A DNA stretch of 64,000 nt from Diadophis punctatus similis (lineage: Eukaryota > Chordata > Lepidosauria > Squamata > Dipsadidae). Made by a program: the position numbers and the translations under genes. The stretch's first letter is position 1, and each line of letters opens with the position of its first letter. Shown here piece by piece: positions 1 through 9,892 of this stretch. The notes under the pieces are model-generated. The model was not told where the DNA came from. It did not search any database and worked only from the letters and a program-made list of their open reading frames with translations. Location of the stretch: the NCBI GenBank assembly GCA_023053685.1, contig JALIGW010000002.1:253681239-253745238 (forward strand). The letters run 5' to 3'.

Positions 1-106
1 AAGTGTGTTACCAGGCCACATTTTTAGGCAAATGGTCAGGTACCTGCCTCTATATGTCAGGGGTTTTTTTTCTGTAAACCTGTGAGCAGGTGAAATGCTA
101 CTAATT

Positions 107-685
107 ACCATATTTTTCAGAGTATAAGACGCACCTTAGTTTTGTGGGAGGAAAATAAGGGGAAAAAATCTGCCTACCAGGAGCTGAGATAGCGCAGTGG
201 TTAAAAGCAGCATTGCGACCTTCAGCTGATTGCTAGTTCAGCAGTCCAGCTGTTCGAAATTCACTAGGCTCAAGGTTGACTCAGCCTTCCATCCTTCCGA
301 GGTGGGTAAAATGAGGACCCAGATGCTGAACTCTGTAAACCGCTTAGAGAGGGCTGGAAAGCACTATGAAGCGGTATATAAGTCTAAGTGCTATTGCTAT
401 TCATCTTGCTAGCGTCCTTAGTCTGGTCAGCTTCAGCACATTATTTTATCCCCTAGTTAGGGCTTTTAAAAACCTTATTCAGAGCGAGTAGCAATGGAAA
501 AAAAGCCTGCAAAGACTTAGGGCTGGAAAAAACATTATTCAGAGAGAGTAACAATGAAAACCCCTGCAAGCCGGTAAGAGCAAAAAAACTTCGAAAAAGC
601 TACATTCAGAGTATAAGACGCACCCAAATTTTCAGCCTCTGTTAGGGAGGAAAAAGGTACATCTTATACTCCGAAAAATACGGTA
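107..685. mobile_element. MITE with long terminal inverted repeats, SINE nested inside
   Basis: The left end reads CATATTTTTCAGAGTATAAG with GACGCACC after it. The right end, at about 640-685, is the inverted counterpart (CTTATACTCCGAAAAATACGG). TA flanks both ends, which suggests a TA target, but the superfamily is not certain. Two more copies of this family lie near 49.56-50.56 kb and 54.4-54.64 kb. No coding capacity is seen. Confidence 0.6.
181..403 (+). mobile_element. Sauria-type tRNA-derived SINE
   Basis: The tRNA-like head with A-box (AGATAGCGCAGTGGTTAAAA) is followed by the body with CTCAAGGTTGACTCAGCCTT and the end AAGTGCTATTGCTATTC. The same element recurs at 24787-25018 (+), 29538-29740 (-) and 34318-34552 (-), and as a fragment at 24565-24640 (-). 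The GCTATT tail is typical of squamate SINEs. Confidence 0.8.
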
Positions 686-687
686 CA

Positions 688-1294
688 TGTAGTCCTTAAC
701 TTACAACCACAATTGAGACCAAAATTTCTGTTTTTTAAGACAGCTTTTAAGTGGGTTTTGCCCCATTTTACAACTTTGACTGTCCCAGTTGTTTAGTAAA
801 TCACTAGAAACATAGTTGTTAAGTGAATCTGGTTTCCCTCATTGACTTTGCTTGTCAGAAGGTCCCAAAAGGGGATCACGTGACCCCGGGACACTGCAGT
901 CATAAATATGAGCTAGTTGCCAAGTGTCCGAATTTTGATCATGTAACCATGGGAATTTGCTACAATGGCTGCAAATGTAAAAAATGGGCATGAAGTCATT
1001 TTTTCAGAGCTGTTGTAACTTCGAACGGTCACTAAATGACGCAGAGGTGCTTTTTCAAGAGACAACTGGACTTTCTTATTTTCTTTGAAGACGTTTCGCT
1101 TCTCACCCAAGAAGCTTCTTCAGAGTCGGAGCTGAAGAAGCTTCTTGGATGAGAAGCGAAACGTCTTCAAAGAAAAAAACAAGAAAGTCCAGTTGCCTCT
1201 TGAAAAAGCACCTTTGGGACAACTATGACCTGGATGACTGAGAATCTCCATAGGCGGTCACTAAATGAACTGTCATAAGTCAAGGGCTACCTGT
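688..1294. mobile_element. Non-autonomous DNA element (GTAGTCC..TTACAACC family) carrying a later insertion
   Basis: The ends are inverted: GTAGTCCTTAACTTACAACC on the left and CATAAGTCAAGGGCTACCTG on the right. The interior has the family signature (CACAATTGAG; TGACTTTGCTTGTCAGAAGG; ATGAGC; GATCATGTAACCATGGG). Copies recur near 7.51, 7.96, 18.0, 32.9 and 41.3 kb and inside the 18.6-23.7 kb array. It is split by the insertion at 1040-1254. Confidence 0.6.
1040..1254. mobile_element. Palindromic Penelope-like terminal element, 14-bp target duplication
   Basis: CGGTCACTAAATGA occurs at 1026-1039 and again at 1255-1268, so this 215-bp piece is a clean insertion. Its two arms are inverted copies of one sequence, centred near 1125. 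Each arm carries the motif CTGAAGAAGCTTCTTGG followed by GAGAAGCGAAACGTC, at 1090-1123 on the - strand and 1131-1165 on the + strand. Relatives are at 23849-24011, 42641-42880, 45600-45990, 48635-48860 and 55489-56140. Confidence 0.6.
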
Positions 1295-1834
1295 ATTCCA
1301 TTGCTGTTCTGGGAACTGACTGACCGAATTGCACGTAGACTTTAAATGAATGAAGATGGAATGCTTACAACGTAGCTACAGAGATGTCATCCTTGCTGAA
1401 ATAGGAGGTTTCCTTCTCTTATTTTTGTTTATTTTGGTAGATTGCTATCTATAGCACTATCCCAAATACCAGGACTGTTGCATTGCTCACTCAGTCTCTA
1501 AATGTAGATCTTTATGCAGCCAAAATGACATCATCCACCTACAGAAAGAAGCATCACTAAGTTCTGAAAAAAACAAAAATCAGAGAGATGAGAGGAAAAA
1601 AATGGAGCAATGTGAGCTATATTTAATAGATTAAAAGATTGTGTCCATTCTCTGTTAGAAATACATGGGGTTTTCCTTTTACATTCATTTTAATAACCTT
1701 ATAGTGTATACATTTTATTATATTATGATTACTGTATTATTATTTCAATTGACTACATTCCACCAAAATAATTAAAAAGAAAAGGTGTGCAGTGGAATTA
1801 CTAAAATATTTCTGTGAGGGATGATGACGATGAT
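1295..1834. other. Unassigned AT-rich interval
   Basis: No ORF, terminal repeat or recognised repeat family was seen here. The base composition is AT-rich, and the interval lies between two repeat clusters upstream of gene 1. Confidence 0.4.
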
Positions 1835-2160
1835 TTTTTTTATTTATTCATATTTCACCTTTATTATTTTGATAAATAACTGAAGGTGTCAAACGCAGAA
1901 CTAGAATTCACTGTCTCCTAGTGGTTGGCCAAAACCCAGCCTGCCTTCATGCCTAAGGCGGGACCTGAACTCTCAATCTCCTGGCTTCTAGCCACTAGAC
2001 CAGGGGTAGGCAAAGTTGGCTCTTCTATGACTCATGGACTTCAACTCCCAGAATTCCTGAGCTAGCATGATTGGCTCAGAAAGTCTGGGAGTTGAAGTCC
2101 ACGAGTCATAGAAGAGCCAACTTTGCCTACCCCTGCACTAGACCAAACTGGCTTTCTAAT
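1835..2160 (-). mobile_element. Antisense SINE-like fragment interrupted by a hAT MITE
   Basis: Flanks of the 2001-2135 insertion read as one repeat: CTCAATCTCCTGGCTTCTAG, then CCACTAGACC, on the - strand of a tRNA-like head. The left end has a TTTATTTATT stretch. Family assignment is tentative. Confidence 0.4.
2001..2135. mobile_element. hAT-type palindromic MITE, perfect 8-bp TSD
   Basis: CACTAGAC occurs at 1993-2000 and 2136-2143. The element starts CAGGGGTAGGCAAAGTTGGC and ends with the exact inverse. The arms stay complementary for about 60 bp, including ACTTCAACTCCCAGAATTCC. The 8-bp duplication is the hAT hallmark. Confidence 0.8.
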
Positions 2161-2811
2161 GATGATTTATAGCAGTGCTTCCCAAATGTGAGTAAATTAC
2201 TCAAAATAAGGTAAATGTGGTTTTTCTTTGGGTAATGACCCAAATTCATTCCCCATCACAATAAGGATATTCAAATTGACTTTGTAGTCAATTTGTGTAG
2301 TAAACAACATTCAAAAATTTCCCAGAGTTGGGATGAAAATCCATGAAATTGCCAGTGGTTAATCCCAAAGGTGCTTTTTCCAAACGTGGTAATCTATTGA
2401 AATGACATAAAGATCATTCAATGGTACCGTTTTTATTACACAGGTGGTCCTTGAGTTATGACCATTCGTTCAATGACCACTGAAAGTTATGACGGTGCTG
2501 AAGGAAGGATCTTAAATTCGTCCTCAAGTTTGATAAGACTGATAAAAGATTTTGGGGGATGAAGGCAAAGTTTGGGAAGCATTGATTTACAGCTGTCCCA
2601 CTCCAAGAAACTCTGGTGATTTGCAAAGTCCAAAATACAGTTTAATGCCAGACCTGAGAACAGAGCCAGGTTTTTCAAAGATTTATGAAGCAACTACAGC
2701 TTCCGAGAATTCATGCTTCTGTAACCATGGCCTGAATTTTTTTAAAGGCAAGCGGATCTCAACATGAGACATGGTGCAAAGATTGAATGGATGGTGCCTT
2801 TTGTCTTTCAG
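2160..2811. other. Interval upstream of the KRAB exon, mostly unassigned
   Basis: A short fragment of the GTAGTCC family lies near 2440-2503 (GTGGTCCTTGAGTTATGACC). The rest shows no convincing exon. The open frame at 2552-2767 has no domain and no visible splice context. Earlier exons of gene 1 (5' UTR or SCAN) would be here or outside the window; none was recognised. Confidence 0.4.
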
Positions 2812-2917
2812 ATGCCGGTGAATTTGAAAGAAGTTGCTATGTATTTGCCAGAGGATCAAGCACTGTTGTTGGATATAGATCAAAGGAGTCTCTATGAAAA
2901 TGGCATGCAGGAGAATG
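2812..2917 (+). CDS. Gene 1, exon coding a divergent KRAB A-box
   Basis: The exon is bounded by acceptor TTGTCTTTCAG (ending 2811) and donor GTAGGT (from 2918). It reads MPVNLKEVAMYLPEDQALLL then DIDQRSLYENGMQEN, plus one base. This aligns with the KRAB A-box pattern VTFxEVAVYFSEEEWALLDP..QRxLYRxVMxEN, and the position of the A-box exon before the finger exon fits KRAB zinc-finger genes. The exon ends in phase 1, and the finger exon at 3791 restores frame (G|GT gives Gly). Residues usually needed for TRIM28 (KAP1) binding are changed: EEW reads DQA and MLEN reads MQEN. The Met is the first codon of the exon, so either translation starts here or an upstream exon feeds in; the exon structure is inferred, not proven by transcripts. 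Confidence 0.75.
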
Positions 2918-2957
2918 GTAGGTGGTACTAACTAGAAATACTTTAGAAGAGTCTTTT

Positions 2958-3090
2958 TCAACCGTGGCCACTTTAAGATGCGTGGACTTCAATTCCCAGA
3001 ATTCCCCAGCTAGCTCATGCTGGCTGGAGAATTCTGGGAGTTGAAGTCCACATATCTTAACATAGGTGAAACTTGAGAAACATTGAACTA
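2958..3090. mobile_element. Palindromic hAT-like MITE in the gene 1 intron
   Basis: Inverted arms carry GTGGACTTCAATTCCCAGAA and GAATTCTGGGAGTTGAAGTC around a CAGCTAGC-type centre. The same family is seen at 30258-30382, 45985-46125 and 60912-61018. Confidence 0.6.
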
Positions 3091-3423
3091 CCGAATTGCA
3101 CATCATCTGCTCCTAATTTAAGCTTTTGACCGATCTATTATGGAACCAACAAGCCAAATTTTCTTGGAACTAAAAAACGTGATGAAAGTTACTACTGGCA
3201 ATACCTATAAAAGGTGGAATGAAAAAACACTGATGTTACATAGTTTTAGTAATGAAACATCTGCAAAAAAAACCCCAACAACCAAACTCAGAGAGCACCA
3301 AGGACCCTCATTGAAAAAACTAGAATATCCAATCTTGGAAAAATCAGTGTGACTGCACATGGTAAATGCCCTGGGGACCAAGGACACATCCTGAAATATA
3401 ACATTTGTAGAACATTTGTAGCA

Positions 3424-3672
3424 CAGGGGTCAGCAACCCGTGGCTCTGGAGCCGCATGTGGCTCTTTCATCCCTCTGCTGCGGCTCCCTATCGCCGGTCG
3501 GCTCCACAATTAATAGGGCTTTCGGTTAGGACAGGTATAAGGAAAAGCAGGCCACGCTAGGAGGAGACTCTATGGTGGGGGAACCGGACTTCCGGTTGGC
3601 TCCAGAATTGAATGAGGGGCTTCCTGTTAGAACTTTTGTGGCTCTTTGAGTGTTTAAGGTTGCCAATCCCTC
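3424..3672. mobile_element. hAT MITE (GGGGTCAGCAACC family)
   Basis: It begins CAGGGGTCAGCAACCCGTGG and ends GTTTAAGGTTGCCAATCCCT, with GCTCTGGAGCCGCATGTGGC inside. Flanking octamers TTGTAGCA and GGTTAGCA match at 6 of 8 positions, so the target duplication is only weakly supported. Cleaner family members are at 16550-16779 and 40736-41209. Confidence 0.65.
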
Positions 3673-3743
3673 GGTTAGCAAAAATCGATTCCTTTTGAAG
3701 GATTTTCTTTTCCAGCCTGCTGAGATTATGTTCATATACCAAT

Positions 3744-3783
3744 TGTTTGTTTGTTTGTTTGTTTGTTTGTTTGTTTGTTTTAT
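3744..3783 (+). repeat. (GTTT)n microsatellite abutting the gene 1 splice acceptor
   Basis: About nine GTTT units run into TTATTTAGCAG, the acceptor of the finger exon. The T-rich repeat appears to serve as, or replace, the pyrimidine tract; repeat-length variation could influence splicing. Confidence 0.8.
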
Positions 3784-3790
3784 TTAGCAG

Positions 3791-5781
3791 GTGATGGGCA
3801 GATCCATGAGAAGAAGGAAGGTGTGTTAGGGCAAAACTATCACCAAAATCAACCAATTGGAACATCCCCGGACGCGGTGGGTGAAGTGGTTTCCTTGTTT
3901 TTTGAAGAAGAAGGAGAGCCATCCGTGAAGCCTCTCAACCCAGAGAGGCAGCGGCAATACCATTTAGCAAAGAGAAGAGATATCTCTGCGGCTCACACCC
4001 AGGTCCCCCAGCCTCCGGGCCAAGGTGCATCTGGAAAGACCAGGCGCAGATCCAAGATCCCAAGAACCTGTAATGAATGTGGGAAGACGTTCGCTCAGGC
4101 TTCCAACCTCTTGGCCCATAAACGGATCCACACGGGCGAGAAGCCCTATAAGTGTGTCCACTGCGGGAAAAGCTTCACCGAAAGGTCGAATCGTAACCGG
4201 CATCAGAGGACCCACTCGGGACAAAAGCCCTACAATTGTCTTGACTGTGGAAAAAGCTTCAGCTTCAGGTCCGACCTCATCCGACATGGGATCACCCACA
4301 CGGGAGAGAGGCCGTACAAATGCTCAGATTGTGGGAAAAGCTTCAGCCATGCCTCGACCCTCATTCGGCATGAGAACATCCACACGGGAGAGAAACCCTA
4401 CTCCTGCGCAGATTGCGGGAAACGCTTCACCCAAAGCTCATCTCTCCTGGCGCATAAACGGCTGCACACCGGAGAGACGCCGTTCATCTGCCCCGTTTGT
4501 GGAGAAAGCTTCAACTGGAAGTCGCATTTGGTGACGCACAAGCGGACCCACACTGGGGAACGGCCGTATAAGTGCGGCAAGTGCGAGAAAAGCTTCATCG
4601 AGAAATCCAAACTGAACAGGCATCAGAGGACCCACGAGGAGAAGGAACTGTATGGATGTGGGGAGTGCGGGAGAAACTTTAGCATCCGATCCAACTTGGT
4701 TCGGCACGAGACCACACACCGAAGGGCGAAATCCTACACCTGTTTGAGCTGCGGGAAAAGTTTCAACCAGCCGGCGAAACTGATGAGGCATGAAAGGGTC
4801 CACACGGGAGAGAAGCCCTATTCCTGTTCAAACTGTGGGAAAAGTTTCAGCCAGACCTCCGAACTCCTGCGGCACGAAAGGATCCACACCGGAGAGAAGC
4901 CGTACAAATGCTCGGCCTGCGGGAAGGGCTTCAATCGCAAATCACACCTCAGCACTCACGAGGCAACCCACTTAGCTGACCTGCCACGTGGAGGGCTACA
5001 AAGCAAGACAGTCTATGACAGCAGCTCACTCTTTATTGCGGGACTAAGTCCCCACCAGCAGACCCACGCAGAGGGCCAGGCATATCCGGGCTCAGAAAGT
5101 GAAAAAGACTACAGTCACAGTTCGATCTTTATTGCGGGGCTGAACCCCAGCAGGCCCACACAAGTAGGTGACCGGCTGTATGAATGGCCCAACAGCGAGA
5201 CAAGCTATGGCCATTGTTCACTCCTAATCACTGGAATCAATCCACAGGAAGGCAGCCAGGCAGAGGAACCCCTGTTTCAATGTCTGGACAGGGAGACCAG
5301 CTACACTCGAAGCCCATTGTTTGAAAGCATCATGAACACACGCCAGGTGGTCCTTTCAGGAGGCCGACCGATTGCCTGCCTGGACCGCGAGAAAAATTAC
5401 AGTGACCCTTTGCTTTTCCCAAAGGAGGAGAAACTGTTTAAATGTCCCGAATGTGGAAAGACCTTCAACTGGCAGTCTCATTTCACCAGGCACAAAAGAA
5501 TCCACACGGGAGAAAAGCCGTACTGTTGCACGGACTGTGGGAAAAGTTTCAACCGCAGGTCACACCTTGTTCGACACAGCAGGACCCACAACGGACTGAG
5601 CCTCTGCTCTCAGACTGTTGAAGAATCCTCCGTTCAGGACCTTATTTTCTTAAACCCCAGTGAACCAATGCAGGAGAAAACTGTGATTAACACACAGACT
5701 GTAGGGGCTTCCTTTATGGCTCGCACGAGGTTACAGCCTGGAAACCTCACAATCCTATCTGCTGAACCCACTCAGGAATAA
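3791..5781 (+). CDS. Gene 1, C2H2 zinc-finger exon (13 intact fingers plus a vestigial block)
   Basis: This single exon (acceptor GCAG at 3787-3790) encodes about 663 residues; with the KRAB exon the protein is about 698 residues. After a roughly 95-residue linker rich in E, K and Q come 11 fingers of the C-X2-C-X12-H-X3-H type (4069-4970), mostly joined by HTGEKPY linkers. A stretch follows (about 4975-5430) with the 28-residue finger rhythm but without the zinc ligands, then two intact fingers (5442-5592) and a C-terminal tail. The expected role is sequence-specific DNA binding in the nucleus, with repression if the KRAB box works. Its codons are richer in GC and its fingers differ from those of the downstream family (HKRIH/HERIH rather than HQRTH), so it is a distinct gene and not one of the tandem copies. 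Length and layout are normal for a KRAB zinc-finger exon. No ortholog can be named from sequence alone. Confidence 0.9.
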
Positions 5782-6450
5782 ATGTTGTGAAGGTTCAGTG
5801 CAGGATGAAGTATTAAAGAACTCATCCCAAGGAAAAGCTATGTATTGGGCAACTTAGTAGTAAAACATCAGTTCTCACTAGGCCCAAATGCCTGTGGCAA
5901 GGAAACAGTGGCCTTAGCTTTTATGAATAGTAGAAGTGATAAAACTGCTCCTAGTAGGAGAGGTCACACAGAGGTTTTTCCATAAAATAATTCCAAATCT
6001 CCATGCTCACTGAAAAGTGGCATGTCAAGGAGCTAAATTAGCAGTCTCCCTGAGGTGCTTCTTCCATAGTTTATACATTTAATGAGGGGTTTTTTTCATG
6101 GATGTACTATCCCCGGCTTCCAATCTCTCATTCATGTTCAAAAATAAGGCTATTAAAGTTTTTAATCCAAAGCCAAACCATATGGAAAAATTCATGCCAA
6201 GGATGTTTTCTCTTTTCCCGCCTTTGCAAATTCTTCCAGTAGAGCTGGCCTCTCCAGTTGTTGCTGTATTTTCACTATCATTCGCCTCAGTCAATGAATA
6301 TCAAGGATGATGGGGATTAGAGTCCAGCAGGGTCTGGAGTGGTACAGGTGCTCAGTCTCAACTGTTAGGGAAATGGCTGGACCACTCAAGATAATAATGG
6401 GATTGTAGAGCTGAATAGCTCTCAATATTAGAAAACTCCTTCCATTAAAT
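5782..6450. other. 3' flank of gene 1
   Basis: It probably holds the 3' UTR. An AATAAA hexamer lies directly at the stop (GGAATAAATG) and ATTAAA at 5811. No other gene or clear repeat is seen up to the CR1 fragment. Confidence 0.4.
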
Positions 6451-6454
6451 TAAA

Positions 6455-7315
6455 TTACAGTATTCCAGTATTTGAGGGGCTGCCACAAAGAGGAGGGGAG
6501 GGGTTTAATTTATTTTCCAAAGCACCAGAGGACAGGACAAGAAACAATAGATGAAAACTAATCAAGGAGAGAAGCAACCTGGAATTAAGGAGAAACTTCC
6601 TAACATTGAAGACAATTAACCAGCGGCACGGCTTGCCTTCAGAAGTTGTGGGTGCTTCATCACTGGAGGTTTTTAAGAAGAGACTGGACAGTCAGCTGTC
6701 TGAAATAGTATAGAGCAGTGATGGCGAACCTATGGCACGCGTGCCACAAGTGGCACGCGGAGCGATATCGGTGGGCATGCGAGCTCGGATCCGGCGTGCC
6801 CAGCTGATTTTCGGGCCTTCTGGGCCCATTTGGAGTCGGGAAACAGGCTGTTTCCAGCCTCCGGAGGGGGTGGGGAAGGCCCGTTTTTTGCTCTCCCCAA
6901 GCTCCAGAGCCTTTTTAGGAGCCTGGGGAGGGCGAAAACAGCCTTCCCCGCCCCCCCGGAGGCCCTCCGGAGGCTGGAAACTGCCTGTTTGTTGACTTCC
7001 GGTTGGACCGGAAGTCCTGTTTTTGTTGCTCTCCCCAGGCTTCAGAGCCTTTCTAGGAGCCTGGTGAGGGTGAAAACGGCCTTCCCCCGCTCCGGAGGCC
7101 CTCTGGAAGCCAGAAATAGCCCGTTTCAAGTTAGGAAAGCCCCCCGCATGGAATTATGGGTGTGGGCACATGCATGTGACCCCCTGCGCTCCCCCCCCCT
7201 TTTGTCACGCGAACAAAAAAAAAGTTCGCCATCACTGGTATAGAGTCTCCTGCTTGTGCTGGGGGCTGGACTAGAAGAACTCCAAGGTCCCTTCCAGCTT
7301 TATTCTGATTGATTG
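6455..7315 (+). mobile_element. CR1 LINE 3' fragment split by a hAT insertion
   Basis: Pieces 6455-6715 and 7246-7315 join into one CR1 3' end (ACAATTAACCAGCGGCACGG, then GCTGGACTAGAAGAACTCCA and AAGGTCCCTTCCAGC). The joined piece matches the better copies at 11485-12572 and 26375-26700. Confidence 0.75.
6716..7237. mobile_element. hAT MITE with perfect 14-bp TIRs and 8-bp TSD
   Basis: It starts CAGTGATGGCGAAC and ends GTTCGCCATCACTG. GTATAGAG flanks both sides (6708-6715, 7238-7245). The GC-rich interior has inverted CTTTTTAGGAGCCTGGGGAG-type repeats and no transposase. Confidence 0.9.
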
Positions 7316-7511
7316 AAATTAAATAAAAAAAACAACAACACCCTCACCTGTGTTTTGAGAGGCAAGTTCCACTTAGGCTAGTAACTGTGTTCCTGCTTTC
7401 TGAAAATTAGATCTTAAAGCCATTTCCACATGTGTTTATAGATAGCAAAGGTAGCCTAAAGGAAATTACATGAATTGGTAAGTTTAGATGATATATTAGA
7501 ATGACAGTACA

Positions 7512-7955
7512 AGCAGTCTTTGACTTATGACTGTAATTGAGCCCAGAATTACAGTTGTAAATCAGCCTGGTCTTTAAACAGGACACCCTGTAACCACACC
7601 TGACTTTAAAAGCTTTTTTTGCTGCCGTCGTTAAACAAAAGCTGCAGTAGTAAAGCAAATCCATTGTCTGCAATGGGTGGTGGTTGTTTTTTTGCTGGAA
7701 ACCAGAAGTAAAAGCTGGTTTCTAGTTTATATATATAAATATATATATAAATTGTAGTCATGTGACCTCTGGAATACTGCAAACAATCATAAATGTGCTC
7801 TAGTTGTCAAGTGCCTAAAATGGGATCGTGTTAATCGGGGGGTGATTTGTTACAACTTTGAATCTGGATCATAAGTCGTCTTGGGGAGGACCATCAGAAT
7901 TTTGAATGGTTGCTAAGCATCCAGTCATAAATTGAGGACTACCCATAGCTACAGT
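7512..7955. mobile_element. GTAGTCC-family DNA element, copy 2
   Basis: The left end is AGTCTTTGACTTATGACTGT and the right end CATAAATTGAGGACTACCCA, inverted to each other. The interior matches the family (AATTGAGCCCAGAATTACAG). An AT dinucleotide tract lies at 7725-7755. Confidence 0.55.
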
Positions 7956-7959
7956 ACTG

Positions 7960-8404
7960 GTAGTCCTTGACTTATGATCACAATTAAGCCCAGAATTTAT
8001 GTTACTAAGTGAGAAATTTGTTAAGGGAGTTTTGCCCCCTTTTTTTCTACTTTTAATCACCGCAGTTGTTAAATTAGTAACTCGGTTGTTAAGTGAATCT
8101 GGCTTCCCCATTGACTTTGCTTGTCAGACGGTCGCAAAAGGGGATGATCACATGACCCTGGGACACTGCAACCGTCATAAATATGAACCAGTTGTCAAGC
8201 ATCTGGATTTTGATCACATGACCATGGGGTTACTACGACTGTCATTAAGTATGAACCAGTTGCCAAGCGGCTGAATTTTGATCACATGACCATGGGGATA
8301 CTGCAATGGTCATAAGCGGGGAAAATTGTCACAACTCAAGTTTCTTCAGTGCTGCTGTAACTTCAAACGGTCACTAAACGAACTGTTGTAAGTCAAGGAC
8401 TAGC
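7960..8404. mobile_element. GTAGTCC-family DNA element, copy 3
   Basis: It starts GTAGTCCTTGACTTATGATC and ends GTTGTAAGTCAAGGACTAGC. An internal duplication of the GAACCAGTTG..TTTTGATCACATGACC segment occurs at about 8185-8300. It sits directly after copy 2. Confidence 0.65.
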
Positions 8405-8461
8405 TACATATGCCAGGAAAACATGGCTCCCTTCTTGCAGGAAAATATTTTTATATCAGAA

Positions 8462-8834
8462 CAGGGGTCGGCAACCTTAAACACTCAAAGAGCCGTTTGG
8501 ACCCATTTCCCACAGAAAAGAAAACGCCGGGAGTCACAAAACCCTTTTGACATCTAAAATGAAGATAACACTGCATATATTGTTTTTTTTTTCCTTTATA
8601 CTACCTATAAAATTTGAAATCAATGAACTGCTACAGAAAAAACAATTTTTTATTTCTGCATGCAACAAAAACATTTTGAACTCTGAAAAAAAGATACGTT
8701 GAAAAGCTCAATAAATTGCTGCTAGCGGGTGTCGTACATTGGCGGTTGTGACGCATATTTTGAGTGACGGGGAGCCGCAGGAGAGGGATGAAAGAGCCAT
8801 ATGCGGCTCCAGAGCCGCAGGTTGCAGACCCCTG
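8462..8834. mobile_element. hAT MITE (GGGGTCGGCAACC family)
   Basis: The left end is CAGGGGTCGGCAACCTTAAA and the right end GCCGCAGGTTGCAGACCCCTG. It is inverted relative to the copy at 3424. No matching 8-bp duplication was found at the flanks. Confidence 0.7.
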
Positions 8835-8989
8835 CACTAGACCGTATAAAAAATGGAAAGCAAGAACCTTCTTCCTAGAGGAAGACGGAGAGAAAATTGG
8901 GACTGGGTTTGAAGAAGGATGGGCTAAAAATTCTGGAACAACCTCTACAGTCAATAGTTTGCAAGGGCTTCTTGAATTAAAATAAAGAT

Positions 8990-9640
8990 GTTAAATGGAT
9001 TCTCCTTACCCAAGACCTTTTTTTCCCCTGGGTCCATATCACAGCTCTTCAAGAAGATCAAGTTGTATTGTATTTCTTACATACTACTCCCATTTAACTT
9101 TCCTCCCTAATCTTCTTTCAGATATAACTCAAAAGATGGCACCTCCCGAGAGGCCAAGAGTAATTTAAGACACACCCAATGTTGTGTAGATTTTGTGGGC
9201 TGGTCAGTAATAGAAGACATGGATTTTTAGTTTTGTGGGTTTTCCCCTCTCGTTGACCATTTCATTAAACCTCTTTTAGATCAATTGCACTAAAAATTGG
9301 TGGTGTGTGTCATTCCAATAATTCTAAAGTGGTGCTGGCTGTGGGTGATGGGAGTTGTACTCCTTCGAATTCAAACTGGGGAAAATTTCTTGACATTTGC
9401 AGTGCATTTTGCGTGTATTATTTATTATTTTATTTTATTGATTCATTTATTTGATTTCTATAGCTGCCCGCCCATCTCAGCAAACGACTCTTAGGTTAGG
9501 TTGGTATATCAAACTCGAAAACGTTTAGGGGCAGATCTTCGTGGAGAAAAATCTTTCGATGTGATTGGTAGGGATCGAAAACAATTGGCTGGCAAATAAA
9601 GAAAGAAAAAACCTTTCAAACGCGTTGTGGGGGGGAAGAG
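8990..9640. other. Interval before first-exon copy A
   Basis: Mostly unassigned sequence. A short LINE/SINE-like fragment with TTATTTGATTTCTATAGCTG occurs near 9420-9490. No gene is supported. Confidence 0.35.
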
Positions 9641-9892
9641 ATCGGACGAACGTGTTTTTCAGCCATCTGTCGCTAGATAGCGCTGTACAAATGATCAACG
9701 CACGCGCCTTGATATGTGTCCCATCGTTAACTTGTGTTAAAAAGAATTGAAACCATCGAGTATTAAATTACTAGAGAGGATGCCGGAGTAGAGCAGACCA
9801 GAGGCACTTCCTCTTCCTGCTCATCCCTGGGAGGATGATGGCATGCAGGGTGGCACTCTTGTTCTTCCCAGGGTCGCAACAGCAGCTAGAAG
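9640..9892 (+). promoter_or_regulatory. Promoter/first-exon copy A, without its own ZNF exon
   Basis: This is homologous to the first-exon regions of B-E: TTTTTCAGCC..TGTCGCTAGAT, then CTAGAGAGGATGCCGGAG, CACTTCCTCTTCCTGC, and an ATG exon ending GAAG|GTGAGTTG (donor at 9893). The ATG at 9835 reads MMACRVALLFFPGSQQQLE and ends in phase 1, as in E and D. The CTCF-like motif (9670-9684) has lost a core G and the ETS-like site is mutated. The next ZNF exon downstream is at 14.5 kb, beyond copy B, so A is either an orphan or an alternative first exon for B. Confidence 0.55.

Noticed and set aside
3140..3352. Possible extra exon (KRAB B-box) between the KRAB exon and the finger exon of gene 1
   Set aside because: The 70-residue frame does not resemble KRAB-B, and the direct join 2917 to 3791 is already in frame.
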